Shown: in pieces, positions 34,808-46,156 of the stretch
How the letters are laid out: each line of letters opens with the position of its first letter
How positions within the stretch are numbered: position 1 is the first letter of the stretch
DNA from: Lingula anatina
Lineage: Eukaryota; Brachiopoda; Lingulata; Lingulida; Lingulidae
Direction: 5' to 3'
NCBI RefSeq assembly: GCF_001039355.2
Contig: NW_019774936.1
Span: forward strand, 312,001-372,000
Length of the DNA stretch: 60,000 nt
Translations under genes and position numbers: made by a program
Notes under the pieces: generated by a model
Seen by the model: the letters and a program-made list of their open reading frames with translations, nothing else
Database searches by the model: none
Told to the model about the DNA's origin: nothing

Positions 34808-36149
34808 CTGTAATGTAAGAGCGTATTGTTGTATAAGCCTTTATTACTCTACATGTACATATATTACCAGCAGCTAGTTTTGCGGTCAAATTAAACGCAA
34901 CCAGAAATAACTGAATTTCTAATGCACCACAAATGCGCATTGTTACGTGAACTTCATAGAAGGCACATACACTATAAAGACAATGTAATAAAATGTATAC
35001 TGCAAACGTTTGGATATGCCCCAAGTATATTTTCTTCTTTTGCATATCCTGAAAAGCTACTTGTTTTTCCCAATTCAGACATTAAAGCTATACACCCCCC
35101 CCCCCAAAAAAAAAAGAATTAAATAAACCACGATATTAAATAAAAGTTCTCGATGACGACATTCCCTTCTAAAATGTATTGGAAGACAAGACGGTCTAAA
35201 TGAATTGCCAGCAAAGAAAATTAATTGTCTACATGGGCAGTGGTGTTTTTAAACCAGGTTTCCAAATCTGAAGACAGCATAAAGAGCCGACAATGGACCT
35301 GAACGAGAGACAGCGTTCACAATTTTAAACAAACCCCTAATGACATTTTTATACAATATAGATATCTCACAATATAGTGATGGGCACTTTCCAGAAGGCG
35401 GTGACGTAATTCTGACGTCAAGATGACGTCAAGCACACGTTGAACTTCACACACAAAGGTCCCTCCTTAAGTGTGTGTGTGGGGGGGGGGGGGAACGGAG
35501 GATCACGCAGTCAAACGGATAAATACGCCAGCACTCTATATTGTAGTAAACCACAATGGATCTGACACTGAATGAGGCGGCTTCGGTTGCCATATCAATG
35601 AAGCATATTGAATACTCTAGAACCACTTAATTCTGTCAGATGAACTAATATAGGTGATGATAAGTATATCCTCTGCTCCATATGCCACCACATTAAATCA
35701 TAAATAATGATACTCCGCCTTTTGTAAAAGGACAAGGCGGGTGGACTTAATTAATTGATTTAGTGAAGAAGAAACGCGTACCTAACCACACAAGCACTTA
35801 CTAAACTTTTATTAAGTAACCACGTTTTATGCACTGCATGGAGACTTACCGCAAAGTATAATGCGCTTGAAGGCCTTTTGGTATTGGTGTCAGTTTATAT
35901 TCATTTCAGTTTAATTTAAGATTAAAAACTTTTTTGATTTTAATGATATGATCTTAAGTGCCCGTACACTATCTCTCGCTCCCTCCCCGACTTATATCTC
36001 ATCAACTTCTTTTTATTTTTCTTGCCCCCCGCCCCTCTCACTCTCTATATTTCCTCTTTTTTAATACTTTTTTATTTATTTTATTATTTCTCGTGTGTAA
36101 GGGGTGCACATGCGCATGCGCGCGTAGACGCTGTTAAATTTGAACCCAC

Positions 36150-36428
36150 CTGATCCCAAACTTTTGCTTTTCCGCACTGAATCACAGACTTCACCCCATT
36201 GGCGCAATTTATGTAGGACCTACAGGAACTGCAGTCTTGGTGCACGCCGTTCCCGAGGAAGTAACAATCCAGGCCCAGTGTGGCGTCGTCGAAGTAGAGC
36301 TTGTCGGCTTTGGCGGTCGTAGTGGGGCAGCTGGAACAGGAGGACGCAAGGACGGTTGTAACCATGACACTGGTTGCCATGGTTGCTATCACTATGGTGA
36401 CCAAAAAGACGGGTGTTGGTTTGGACAT
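36150..36428 (-). CDS. Secreted cysteine-rich protein with chitin-binding-type-2-like domains, exon 1 (signal peptide)
   Basis: A TTTTAG acceptor lies 9 nt before the ATG at 36428. The exon is 93 codons and ends CAG before a GTGGGT donor, phase 0. A signal peptide spans residues ~5-29 (FLVTIVIATMATSVMVTTV). The first chitin-binding-like domain follows, with CSSCRSYINCANGV and CGKAKVWDQ, close to the C...Y..C.NG...C...VWD pattern of CBM14. With exon 2 the product is about 279 residues. A TATA box and a non-coding first exon lie upstream. Confidence 0.75.
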
Positions 36429-36947
36429 TGCGCGGGACTAAAAGTGAAGAAAACATAATGCCAATCAATAGAAATTGGAAAAGAATAAAGAAATATATTA
36501 TTAATTTGACGGCGTTTCATTAGTCGAGAGCGGTATTTTTCAAATGAAAAGAGCGAAAGAAATGTTAACTGTCGAATGATGTACGTGACCACAAAAAAAG
36601 TTTTCCTAACCATAAGAAATACTATTTTAAGTGCGGATACAATGCACTGATTCTGCATTTAACTGCACTGATAACGACAGAAAAACATAGTTTATAGCAT
36701 ATAGAATTAATCCAATCAACATGTTGGCCACTTTTTTTCAAGAAAACTTTGTTAAATGTCATTGCCAAACTGAAATACGCTACATCCAGTAAATTTTCTT
36801 TATAAAATACGTAAATTTCTAAATGTATATAACCTGTACATTGCCGTCTTTGCAAGCCGCTGGCGCATAAATTGCAATAAATAAATGTGATCTAAGATAT
36901 CAAACTTCACGAAAAGAAAAATTCACCCATTAATGACAATTCCTTAC

Positions 36948-37050
36948 CTTAAGAGAGCACCAGACCTTCACAGGAAAACAAGAGACAAATATTTAAGTCA
37001 GACGACAGTTCTACGTCTTGATGCTTCCAGTGCCACTAGTGATCGCTTGA
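36948..37050 (-). other. Non-coding first exon of the chitin-binding-like gene
   Basis: It ends CTTAAG before a GTAAGG donor (36947). The 5' end is set about 30 nt downstream of the TATA box and is approximate. The intron to exon 1 is about 510 nt. Confidence 0.5.
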
Positions 37051-37075
37051 AGTCTCCGAGAACAAGATGCACCCA

Positions 37076-37083
37076 CTTTTATA
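37076..37083 (-). promoter_or_regulatory. TATA box of the chitin-binding-like gene
   Basis: TATAAAAG on the minus strand, followed by a GC-richer start region and an exon with a good donor. This arrangement makes a real promoter likely. Confidence 0.6.
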
Positions 37084-37277
37084 TCAACAAATATGTACGG
37101 TGACGCACGTGGCCTCCTGGTCCTATGTACTGTGTCGTTAGACTTTATTACCAAGTCAATACATTTCCACACGTCACTGAACTAGTTTAGCTTCAAGATA
37201 CTTCAGCAGGGTTGGGAACTTAAGTGCTGCATTATGCATGTATCTGTTGCCGTTTAAGATTGAGTTATGGGCCGGTG

Positions 37278-37278
<1 letters not shown>

Positions 37279-37331
<53 letters not shown>

Positions 37332-37338
37332 GGGGAGA
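37279..37338. repeat. (GA)n microsatellite
   Basis: About 25 GA dinucleotides followed by impure GA-rich sequence. The RERERE-type frame across it is chance. Confidence 0.9.
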
Positions 37339-38686
37339 GGGTTTGTGGGGGGATAAAAAGAGAATGTAGTAGAGTCTGTGAGAGAGAGATAAATTATTCG
37401 TTACATTTTAGGTCACTAGTTCTAATACATACCATTTTGAAAAAATTGAAATAATTCCCCATTTCTTTTGTAGTCTTTTTATTTATTTATTTATTATTTT
37501 TTTGTCTATCTATATGATCGTACAATAAATTCAATCAGATAAACATATAAGACTGTATTTTTTAATGAGCGTTTCTTTTGAATTTTTTTGGGATATTCTG
37601 TTTTGATTCTAGATAATGTTGTAATCCTTAAACCTCCGCCCCTCACCCACCCATGATATTTTATCACTAAACCATGTATCCAACGTTTAAGATATGAATA
37701 GATATTACAATAAGAAAATGTACGTGTTTTTCATTATTGTATATTTCTCTCAGTACATAATTGTTCATGCATGGTTTTTCTTGGGCAAAGAATTAATGAA
37801 ACACCACAAAGGTTCAAACCACAACAATTTACGGTCAGGTGACCTTTCCCCTATTATAATTATACGGTCGTGAAGTTGAAGGTGATGTCCAAGTTTTGTT
37901 ACCCATAGGCCTTATTGTGGTAAACAGAAACCTCGAACAATTTCACTTTGACGTATGTGCCTTACTTAGCGATTTAAATGAAATTCAGCAACAAAATTTG
38001 AGATTTAGATTAATTGGCATTTTTGAGAATTTTATCTGAACTAGGACCCCCCTGTGACACTTTAAGTACATACGAGAAACTTAATGAAACCACCTGTTAA
38101 ATTTTAATGCACTTAATATCGTTTCCTTCTTCAAATTTGCGGTTAACGGATTGAAAGAAACGAATAACTATCGCCCTTGAAAGAATCAGTCTCATTTTAT
38201 TCTTTAAAGCTCATCAAAATATAGACCATTAATTTTGCAAAATTGTTTTTACGTTAAATGATTGTAAAGAGAGACAATAATGGAAACAAACTCGTATTAT
38301 TTATTATATAATAGAAAATAACATTTAGTCTTTGAAAAAAAATTAACAACCTTTTTTTTTCTTTTGGCAACAGTTTTCATTTTCTTTCATATATCTTTTA
38401 TCACAGATTGGTTAACCTGTAGCAGGGAACAGTTGTCAACTTCATAGTTTCTTTTTTTCAAATTAATAGGGAACAATTTCACTGTTCTTAAAGCAGCTTT
38501 TTAACAGACAACCAGTCATACTTACAACCCAAACTTTCCAGCAAACGCCATAGTATTCGAATAAAAACGATTCCATGGCATTTAACTCCTTTACTTTATA
38601 CCCATTGTGTCTAAATGTACAGTATATGAGGCTAAAGGTAAACTGTGCGCGTTTAGAAAGCAGAAAAAAACATAATACTTTTAGAA
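37339..38686. other. Intergenic, nothing recognised
   Basis: AT-rich sequence with short homopolymers. No ORF or repeat family that I can name. Confidence 0.6.
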
Positions 38687-39027
38687 TTAAAGGGATAATA
38701 ACTCTTCGTTTTGTCCTGGGGTAAACAACAATTTTCCCTTACTTACCAATGGTTAATGAATCCATTTTTATATTCAAATTTAGTCCCCGGTTTTTTCTAA
38801 AAAGTTTTTTTTTTTTTTTTTTTTTTTTGTTAAAATCTCTTAAGAGATTATAACAGAGCATAGCCATCAATAGAGATCACGTGATCTGAAGACAAGCTCA
38901 GATATCAGAATAATAGCTATAACTGCTGTTCTTGTCGTAAAACAGAATATATAATATTTCCATGAGTTATTCACAATGTTTTTATTGTAAAATATAGATC
39001 TCATACGAAGAGTTATTATCCCTTTAA
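38687..39027. mobile_element. 341-bp TTAA-flanked inverted-repeat element (piggyBac-type MITE)
   Basis: Both edges are TTAA plus perfect 19-bp inverted repeats, AGGGATAATAACTCTTCGT. A TTAA target duplication is the hallmark of piggyBac insertion. The interior has a T-run and no ORF. A dead piggyBac transposase at 24.1-25.1 kb shows that the superfamily is present in this genome. Confidence 0.8.
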
Positions 39028-40071
39028 GTTGTTTTTCTAGAAACTAAATCCAAGTGCAAGAAGGAGTCAAGCAATGATTCGTGATAAGTGGAACTTTTCA
39101 TATTTTCCTTGATGAAAATTAAAAATGGTGCGAAAATCTCCTCTGGGATCCCTTCAATTAACATTGTTTTTATATTCACATTGCTTGTCTACGTATGTAA
39201 CATTTGGCACAGGGGGAATTTATAAAACAGGTCAATCAAGAAGAGAATTATATACAACACATGGGGAAAATGACCAGTGAAAGGTCTGGTCCCAAACTAA
39301 ACGCAAATTATACAAAAACAAACAAACAAAAATTAGTGATATAAAAAGTGGTCATGAAATCACTCAGGAACAAGATCTCAGAAATGTGATATTGCCGAAG
39401 AATTTAATAATCAACCTGAATGTAGATGAAACTGGAAATATCCCTATAACAAATCCATACCTCTGTGGTGACTGGAAACAATGGACAGAGACACATTGAT
39501 GACAAAAGGTGATTTTTTAGGCCGCTCTGAAACACAGGATGGCTTTCACGAATCATGATGAGATACATCTAGCAGGTACTATTAAAACTAAAGACCCCTA
39601 GCTCACTCAGGTTATTCACCTCGTTTTGAGGACGCCCCGGAAATATTGCGCTTTAACGGCCACCAGACAACCACAAACCCCTTACCCCTAAACCACTTCA
39701 ATGCCATAAATTATCTATCAAATGCGCATGCGCAGTGTAAAGGCAACAAATAAATATTTATCGTAACTGATGCGCCAGTACTTGCATGTAGCCTACTGAC
39801 GACAATGAATAGAGACAATAGATGATGTGGTTACAGCCAACTGAATGGCACTGTAATGTCACTACCTCTATTTACTGTCATAAGTCACATAACATTTTAA
39901 TATGTAATTATTTGCTTTAATCAAGTTTTTTTCTGCTTTAATTGTTTTTTATACTAGCCTTTTTATTTTTACTTTCATGTTGTATTGTAAAGTTAACTGA
40001 ACAAATTTGGATTTTTGACTCAAAAATAAATATTATGAATTATGTACTACTACTACTACTACTACTACTAC

Positions 40072-40111
<40 letters not shown>

Positions 40112-41374
40112 CACACAGAAAGATAACGCCTGTTTTGTACTATGCACAAGTGAAGAAAATGTCCGGTGGGGGGAGTGAGGAAAATTTTTCCAGTACGTCC
40201 TACAAACCCAACACTCCGTTGATATCATATAGCTCGTCACCTCCCCAGGCAAATTATTGCTTGCCTTCAAAAAACCTTATGCAGCGTCTCTTTTTTTTTT
40301 TTTTTTTTTTTTTTTTTGCATTAAATATTTTTAAAATTTTCTAGTATAAAGACAATTCATTTGCATTAAAATTTTTCAAATTTTTCTAGTATAAAGACAA
40401 TTCCTTTATTTATGTAAACATGGCAAAACCCCTATCTTTGCGTAAAGTAGGAGAAATTTTCCATTCCCAAGGTGTCAGCAGCATGCGGAAATTACTTGTG
40501 TTGCCTATTCAGAATGTCACTGCTTTTGTTTATTCATTTTTCTTGTGCACGGTACGTACCCTTGGACAACGTACGTGAGGGCGGTCGCGTGAAAAAAATA
40601 ATTGCACACGGATAAACTTTGAGGTCCCAAGAATGGGTCGTTGGAAAAGCAGACACGTCCAAAAAAGTTTAGATGCACCAAGACTAGCCTGGGGTAGTTT
40701 CCTTAAGGAATTTTAGCACAAATATTGGTCTTACCTAGCTTTATGACCAAGATTTTTACTTTGAATAAAAAAAGTAGTAGCTCCGTGAAATGAAAAAAAA
40801 ACTTTCTTATATAACAAGAAAGACATTGTTTCTATTCCAGATAAATACTTAGTATATTTAGTAGACTACTATAGGTTTATCTTGAGATACTTTAAAAAGC
40901 CAATTTTAAAATCAAAAGTTTGGACCGATTTTGAGGTAAACTTCTTTTGTGAGATGTGCTCGTGGGACATTATAAAACTTCAAAATTAGCAAATCGATAT
41001 ATATTAATTAGGTTTAAATTTAGCAGGCTTACAGATAAATATAGTCAGCTATTTGTCATTAAGATCTCTCCGCCGTACAAGTCTCCGACAGATATAAAGT
41101 GTCGTCTGCTTTGTTACGGGGGCGTTCCTTTGCAATTAAATCACCTTTAGTTTGATCTAGTTCTCTTGCGGCTCGTTTCGGATCCGAGACGATTATTTTA
41201 ATTTAATTATCCTGAGACGGTTTTGCAATTAAGTGGTCTGTGAATTTTCATTAGTACAAAACGCGAGAAAACACTTACAAGCACTAGTAGTAATTCAACA
41301 CAATTCAAGGCCCTGTTCTGTAAGACGCAATGTAGTAGTTGGGTCGGTCCACATTTGAGGGGATTCTTGCTAAG
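39028..41374. other. Intergenic, simple repeats
   Basis: No gene seen. It contains a CTA-then-AAT trinucleotide tract (about 40046-40112), a T-run near 40292-40318, and a 48-bp direct duplication of TTTTCTAGTATAAAGACAAT around 40337-40402. Confidence 0.6.
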
Positions 41375-41500
41375 TGCAATCATCGGCATCGGCTTAATTG
41401 TTTCACACGCCTTCGCGATCAGCTGTGGGGTAATTAGGCCGAGACCACACTAAAGTTAATTACCCCCTAGCTGCTTGAGTTAACCCGATTGCAATTAGCG
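41375..41500. mobile_element. Palindromic dispersed repeat, partial copy
   Basis: TGCAATCATC..GGCTTAATTG..CACGCC..TGGGGTAATTA matches the interior of the 28837-29033 element. The mirror half GTTAATTACCCC..CGATTGCAATTA follows at once, so this is a compact fold-back of the same family. Confidence 0.45.
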
Positions 41501-42309
41501 ACAGCCCCCGCAGAGTTGGGCCGACCTAGCTAGAACAATGTATCTATCTGAATGCTCCCTAATAGTGTCATTGTTATCTTTTTGGCCCTTATGGAGAACT
41601 AATTTTGTGGACAACGCAACGTTCGGGGACATGTCATGTTGAGGACTTAAAGTGCTTAACAGCACCCCGGATGTTTTCCAGCCGTGTTGAAGTGTCCGAG
41701 ACATACACAATCAGGTCGCACTGGTGCGTTGCGCGTGAAAAAAAAAAAAAACAAAAAAAAAACACGAGATATACTGCGATATATCCAGCAAACACAGAAC
41801 ATTTGATTATCATTACGTTGCCATAAAGTTTATATTTCCAAAGAATAAAATCGTTATAAAACTGCGTTTTCTGGGTAGCTGTTGAGAGTTTGAAATATAC
41901 AACCCTACGAAAATGTTGAGTAGAAATAAGCCACCGGTGCCCACTCAACGAAACTTCCTTTAAACATATAATTATAACAGAAAAGGCAAAAATTATCGTG
42001 CATGGGGAGACAATGCTAATTTTGACATGTTTAATTATTTTTGATATATTTATTTGATATTTTCCTTTTTAATTTTTCATTATTTATTCTTTCATTTACT
42101 GATTTATTATTTATTTATTTATTCTTTTATTTTACTTTGCCTACCTCGGCATGTATATATAACTAGAGGCGAGGAGAAAATCAAATATTGAAAATCGACT
42201 GTTTTGTGCAGCTCCGCTCGAAACACCCGAGAGTTTTCTGAGGGGAAAAGGAGTGAAGAGAGTAGATACAACGTCGAGGGGGACTCCTGACCATTTTTAC
42301 CCCTTTTTC
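41501..42309. other. Intergenic, nothing recognised
   Basis: A/T-rich, with an A-run near 41740 and ATTT words near 42100. Confidence 0.6.
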
Positions 42310-42680
42310 AGGATACAATGTGGCTGTGACTCCCAGTACGACCCTGACTCCAGCTGTTCTGTGACCCCCCCCCCCCACCCCAGCTGCAGTGTAACCCTTG
42401 GCTGCACTGTGGCCCCTGTGTAATAGGCCTATAGTAGTAAGATTTTACGCGCGTTATATCCTATATGCACAATTTACGTTATTGATTATACACTTGAGGT
42501 AATACAGGCAGAATTAAGAGCACGTGGTCTGTCAAATCACCAGCATCTCAAGTCACTTTATAATACACAGGTGCACCGTGACCCTCCAGTTGCAGTGTGA
42601 CCCCACGGGTGCGCACTAACCCCTCCTCCCCCTCCCCTGTTTGACCCTGTTGCACTATCACCCCCGAATGCAGTTTTACC
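42310..42680. repeat. Degenerate repeat of GCAGTGTGACCC-like words
   Basis: Phrases such as CTGTTCTGTGACCCC, CTGCAGTGTAACCC, CTGCACTGTGGCCCC, GTTGCAGTGTGACCCC and GTTGCACTATCACCCC recur at irregular spacing. This looks like a decayed minisatellite with unit near 20 bp. Confidence 0.5.
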
Positions 42681-43456
42681 TAATTTGATCTGACTTTCTC
42701 CAGAAAATTAAAAAAAGAAACAAAAAGTTTACTTTGCCGCTATTTATTGACCGATGTTTAGTGCTGTGTTTACATCAAATACATTTTGGTAAAATAGATA
42801 AAGAAAATAAGAGCTAAATTTAAGATATTTTAGTATACATGTGGTAACGGTATACTCGTTTGGAACTTAAAAGCATCCATACTGTCAATATGACAGAAGG
42901 GCATATTGGAAATAAATGATAGAATTTTATCAGTAAAAACATATAGGCCCTATACTGTCAATAAGTCAGAAAAGCATATCAGAAATAAATGATAGAATTT
43001 TATCAATGAAAAAGAAATTTATATTAATTATTATATTAAATGCAATCAAGATAAGAATCTAAAACACTGGTAGAAAATAACCAACAATTCATCAAGTCCA
43101 GTAAGGGATGCGGTCCGTCTTGGATGGTATCGACTTCTGGTCTGCTCTGTGCAGGACACACTCCAAACAGTTGTCTCGTTTCCGGGTTTCCTCAGAAAAA
43201 GTAGCGCACTAGTTCAAATTATGTTCTCGAGAGGACGATTTGTAAATCCGCCATATGCTTATTCAAATCTCACATGAAAGAACGAGAGCTTTGAATAATG
43301 GCAACTGTTAATAATATTTATGGCGTTCAGACATGGGTCCGCTAGGAAAAGAATGTGAATATTTGGATCTTAAGTCATTTCATTAAGTAACTCATGGTTG
43401 GTCTGCCACAGGAAGTGGTGCCGGTCCAAAAGAAGTTTGTTTCCGGGTTCACGAAG

Positions 43457-43491
43457 TCACGTAGTGAATAGAGTGTTTCCTGATGATACCA
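43457..43491 (-). CDS. Peptide-cassette gene, candidate last exon (tail VVSSG)
   Basis: CTTTCAG acceptor, phase 1, encoding VVSSGNTLFTT then TGA. The paralogue at 59497-59615 has the homologous exon starting VVSSGHTILPT but with a longer frame, so a small indel has shifted one of them. It is reached only if the exon at 43912-43973, which has its own stop, is skipped; otherwise it is 3' UTR. Confidence 0.4.
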
Positions 43492-43526
43492 CTGAAAGAT
43501 ACACAGAAGAATAAATAAGTAAATAA

Positions 43527-43532
<6 letters not shown>

Positions 43533-43594
<62 letters not shown>
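43533..43594. repeat. (TA)n microsatellite
   Basis: About 30 TA repeats, just past the candidate 3' terminal exon of the peptide-cassette gene. The paralogue at the right edge has an (AAAT)n tract at the same relative place. Confidence 0.9.
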
Positions 43595-43596
<2 letters not shown>

Positions 43597-43911
43597 ACTT
43601 CTACCGTTTGCAATTCATTTTGCCAACCAAAAGTATTTTTACATACATGTAGGCCTACATATGATGTGCACAAACATTGGAAAAAGAAGGGAAATATGTC
43701 TAGGAAAATTCAAATAAAAAACAGAAGAATGTCCTTTTTTTCACACTTTCTCTAACAACGCTTTCGCACTGGTTCCGTGAAGTAAGTTCTCTACACAAGA
43801 ACGTATTAGTCTGTCCTGAAATATCTTCTTAAACAATGACTAATGTTTATTTTGAAATTATATTTAAGTATATATCTTAATAATTTTATGAGAATCTATC
43901 CAAACCACACC

Positions 43912-43973
43912 TTAGTTCTCTCTTCGTTGAAGATCCAGGAGTCTTTTAAGTAGATTGATATTGGCGTCTTCAA
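43912..43973 (-). CDS. Peptide-cassette gene, exon with stop ([11 protein letters not shown] cassette)
   Basis: CTTTCAG acceptor, phase 1. It encodes [20 protein letters not shown] then TAA. The unit contains KR and RR and would form an amphipathic helix. Compared with the neighbour at 44114-44170 the donor is lost after CGAAGAG, and the frame runs on to the stop. A weak donor, GTGTGG, follows the stop. Confidence 0.65.
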
Positions 43974-46125
43974 CTGAAAGGAAAATCATACAGAGCTACA
44001 ATAAAATTTCATTTGTAGGTATGCAGACACACAATTACTGGCTGCACATACATAATAATTATTGGCACTTCTTTCACACCAGACTTTAGTTAGTGTGTGT
44101 ACATTCATTTTACCTCTGCCCATTTCCCGTTGAAGATCCAAGATTCTTTTAAGTAGGTTACTATTGGCGTCTATTTTTCACACACTGGGGCTTTTCACTG
44201 CACACATATACGGTGGCTCCTAATTAAACCTATCCCTTTTTTCTTCTTTTTTTAACAGTTATATTACATTCATTTTTCCTCTGCCCCTTTTCTCCTGATC
44301 ATCTACAGACCAGATTTAAATATCTCCACGCTTTTTTTTCAATAATATATATATACTTATAGATATTATGTGTCCGTGGCAATTAACGCTTTATTCAATT
44401 TAAGCTTCATATTGCTTGTTTGTTCGTCTGTTTGTTTTTAAAATATTGATAGAAAGTAATATTTTGCTTAAACGACCATCTTTATGGGTGCGAAAAATGC
44501 GAGTGTTTTAATGGCATGTGTACGTGTTTGTGTGCGTGTAACCACAATTACCTCGTTTATCGTCGTTAACCCGATATGCTGCATACCCTAGAATCAAAAA
44601 AGATTATAATGACCTAGTGCTTTTTCTTTTACGACAATTTCAACAGTGATTTACTTTTTCAGACTGGATCAATCTTTTCACTGCACACATATACGGTGGC
44701 TCTTAACTTACTTATTTTTTGCTTTTCTTTCTTTCTTTTTTTTTTTTTTTAGACAGTGTAATGTGAAATGTTTATAGATATATATATGTGACAGTGACGA
44801 CATAAGTTTTCTTTCGGTTTTAAAGGTGTTTTAGTTTGTTATTCTGTATAGATTAGTTAAAGTTATTTTCTGCTTTAGGCTCCATCACGTGTCACCGGTC
44901 ATTGGTCACGTGTGTACATGTATGTGTGCGTGTTACCTGCGGTCCCTCGTTTATCGTCGTTCATCCGCTTGCTTGTATAATACCCTGAAATGAAAAGAGA
45001 ATGTCCTCTGCACATTTTTACCAGTATTGCAATTTCCTTAATTATGGTGTCTTCCAGAAAAAAATACCAACAAATATATGATGATTTAGCTTTCCAAATG
45101 TGTCCTGACTGTGAGCGGTTATTTGTCACGTGTGTACATGTATGTGTCCGTGTTACCTGAGTTCCCTCGTTTATCGTCGTCAACCCGCTTGGCAGGATAC
45201 GCTGAAATTAAAAAAGGAATGTCTTCTGCAAATTTCTTACAGTATTAAGTTCTTTGTCTTCCAAAACAATGTGCCAACAAAAATTTGATGATTCAGAGTT
45301 TTTGTGTCCCTGACTGTAAGAGGTTATACAAAACTTCAACAGTTGGTGTATTTTCCTAGTTAACGAGTTAATGAGGAAAACAGTGTTTTTCTGTACTTAA
45401 GTTATAACACAAGTGGATGAATCGTAACTTCCTCTTTGTACAGCATGATGATTTAGCGTTCTTGTTTGGCTACGGTGCATACAGGCCGACATTGGAGCAG
45501 TTTTAGTATTTGTGCTACAAAAACATACGGTAAATGCATCCTAAATATCAAGTACCACTTCATTTTTTTTTTCGATTTTTAAAAAGATTTCTCGGTATTT
45601 CTCTTTAGTTTCAATGTGCATTTGTGCTTAATGGCGATTGGTTATTGATCTTGTATGGCTACGGTGCAAACACGCCAACAGTGGAGCATGTTTACAGTTT
45701 TAGGCTTCGTGCAAAAAAAATTTAGCCTATGCTGGGAGACGCCTTTTCTTCTTGTCTACGTCATTGGCGTTGCAACCCCTATAAGTGTGCTGCGACAGAT
45801 GAAGATATAGAGAGAGAGGTCAATACAACTTGGTCCTTTGTTTTTATTCAAAATTAAAACAGTCTGCACTCTTTCGGCCTAAGGGTATTGCATCGCAGAA
45901 ATAATATCGTAGAACCCCTGATCACATAGCCAGATATATATGCGTTTGCCAAACCAAAGTGACCGTCTATCTAGCTAGAGACATATCTGTGAATATCTGT
46001 AAAAAATCTATTTGTCGCCCTGGTAGAGGGTAAACAATGTACATCACAAAATCTGAGATCGTCTTAATAAAACTGACCATATACAAATGTAGCCAGAAAT
46101 CTACACTCGCGTGCTTTATGTGTGA

Positions 46126-46156
<31 letters not shown>

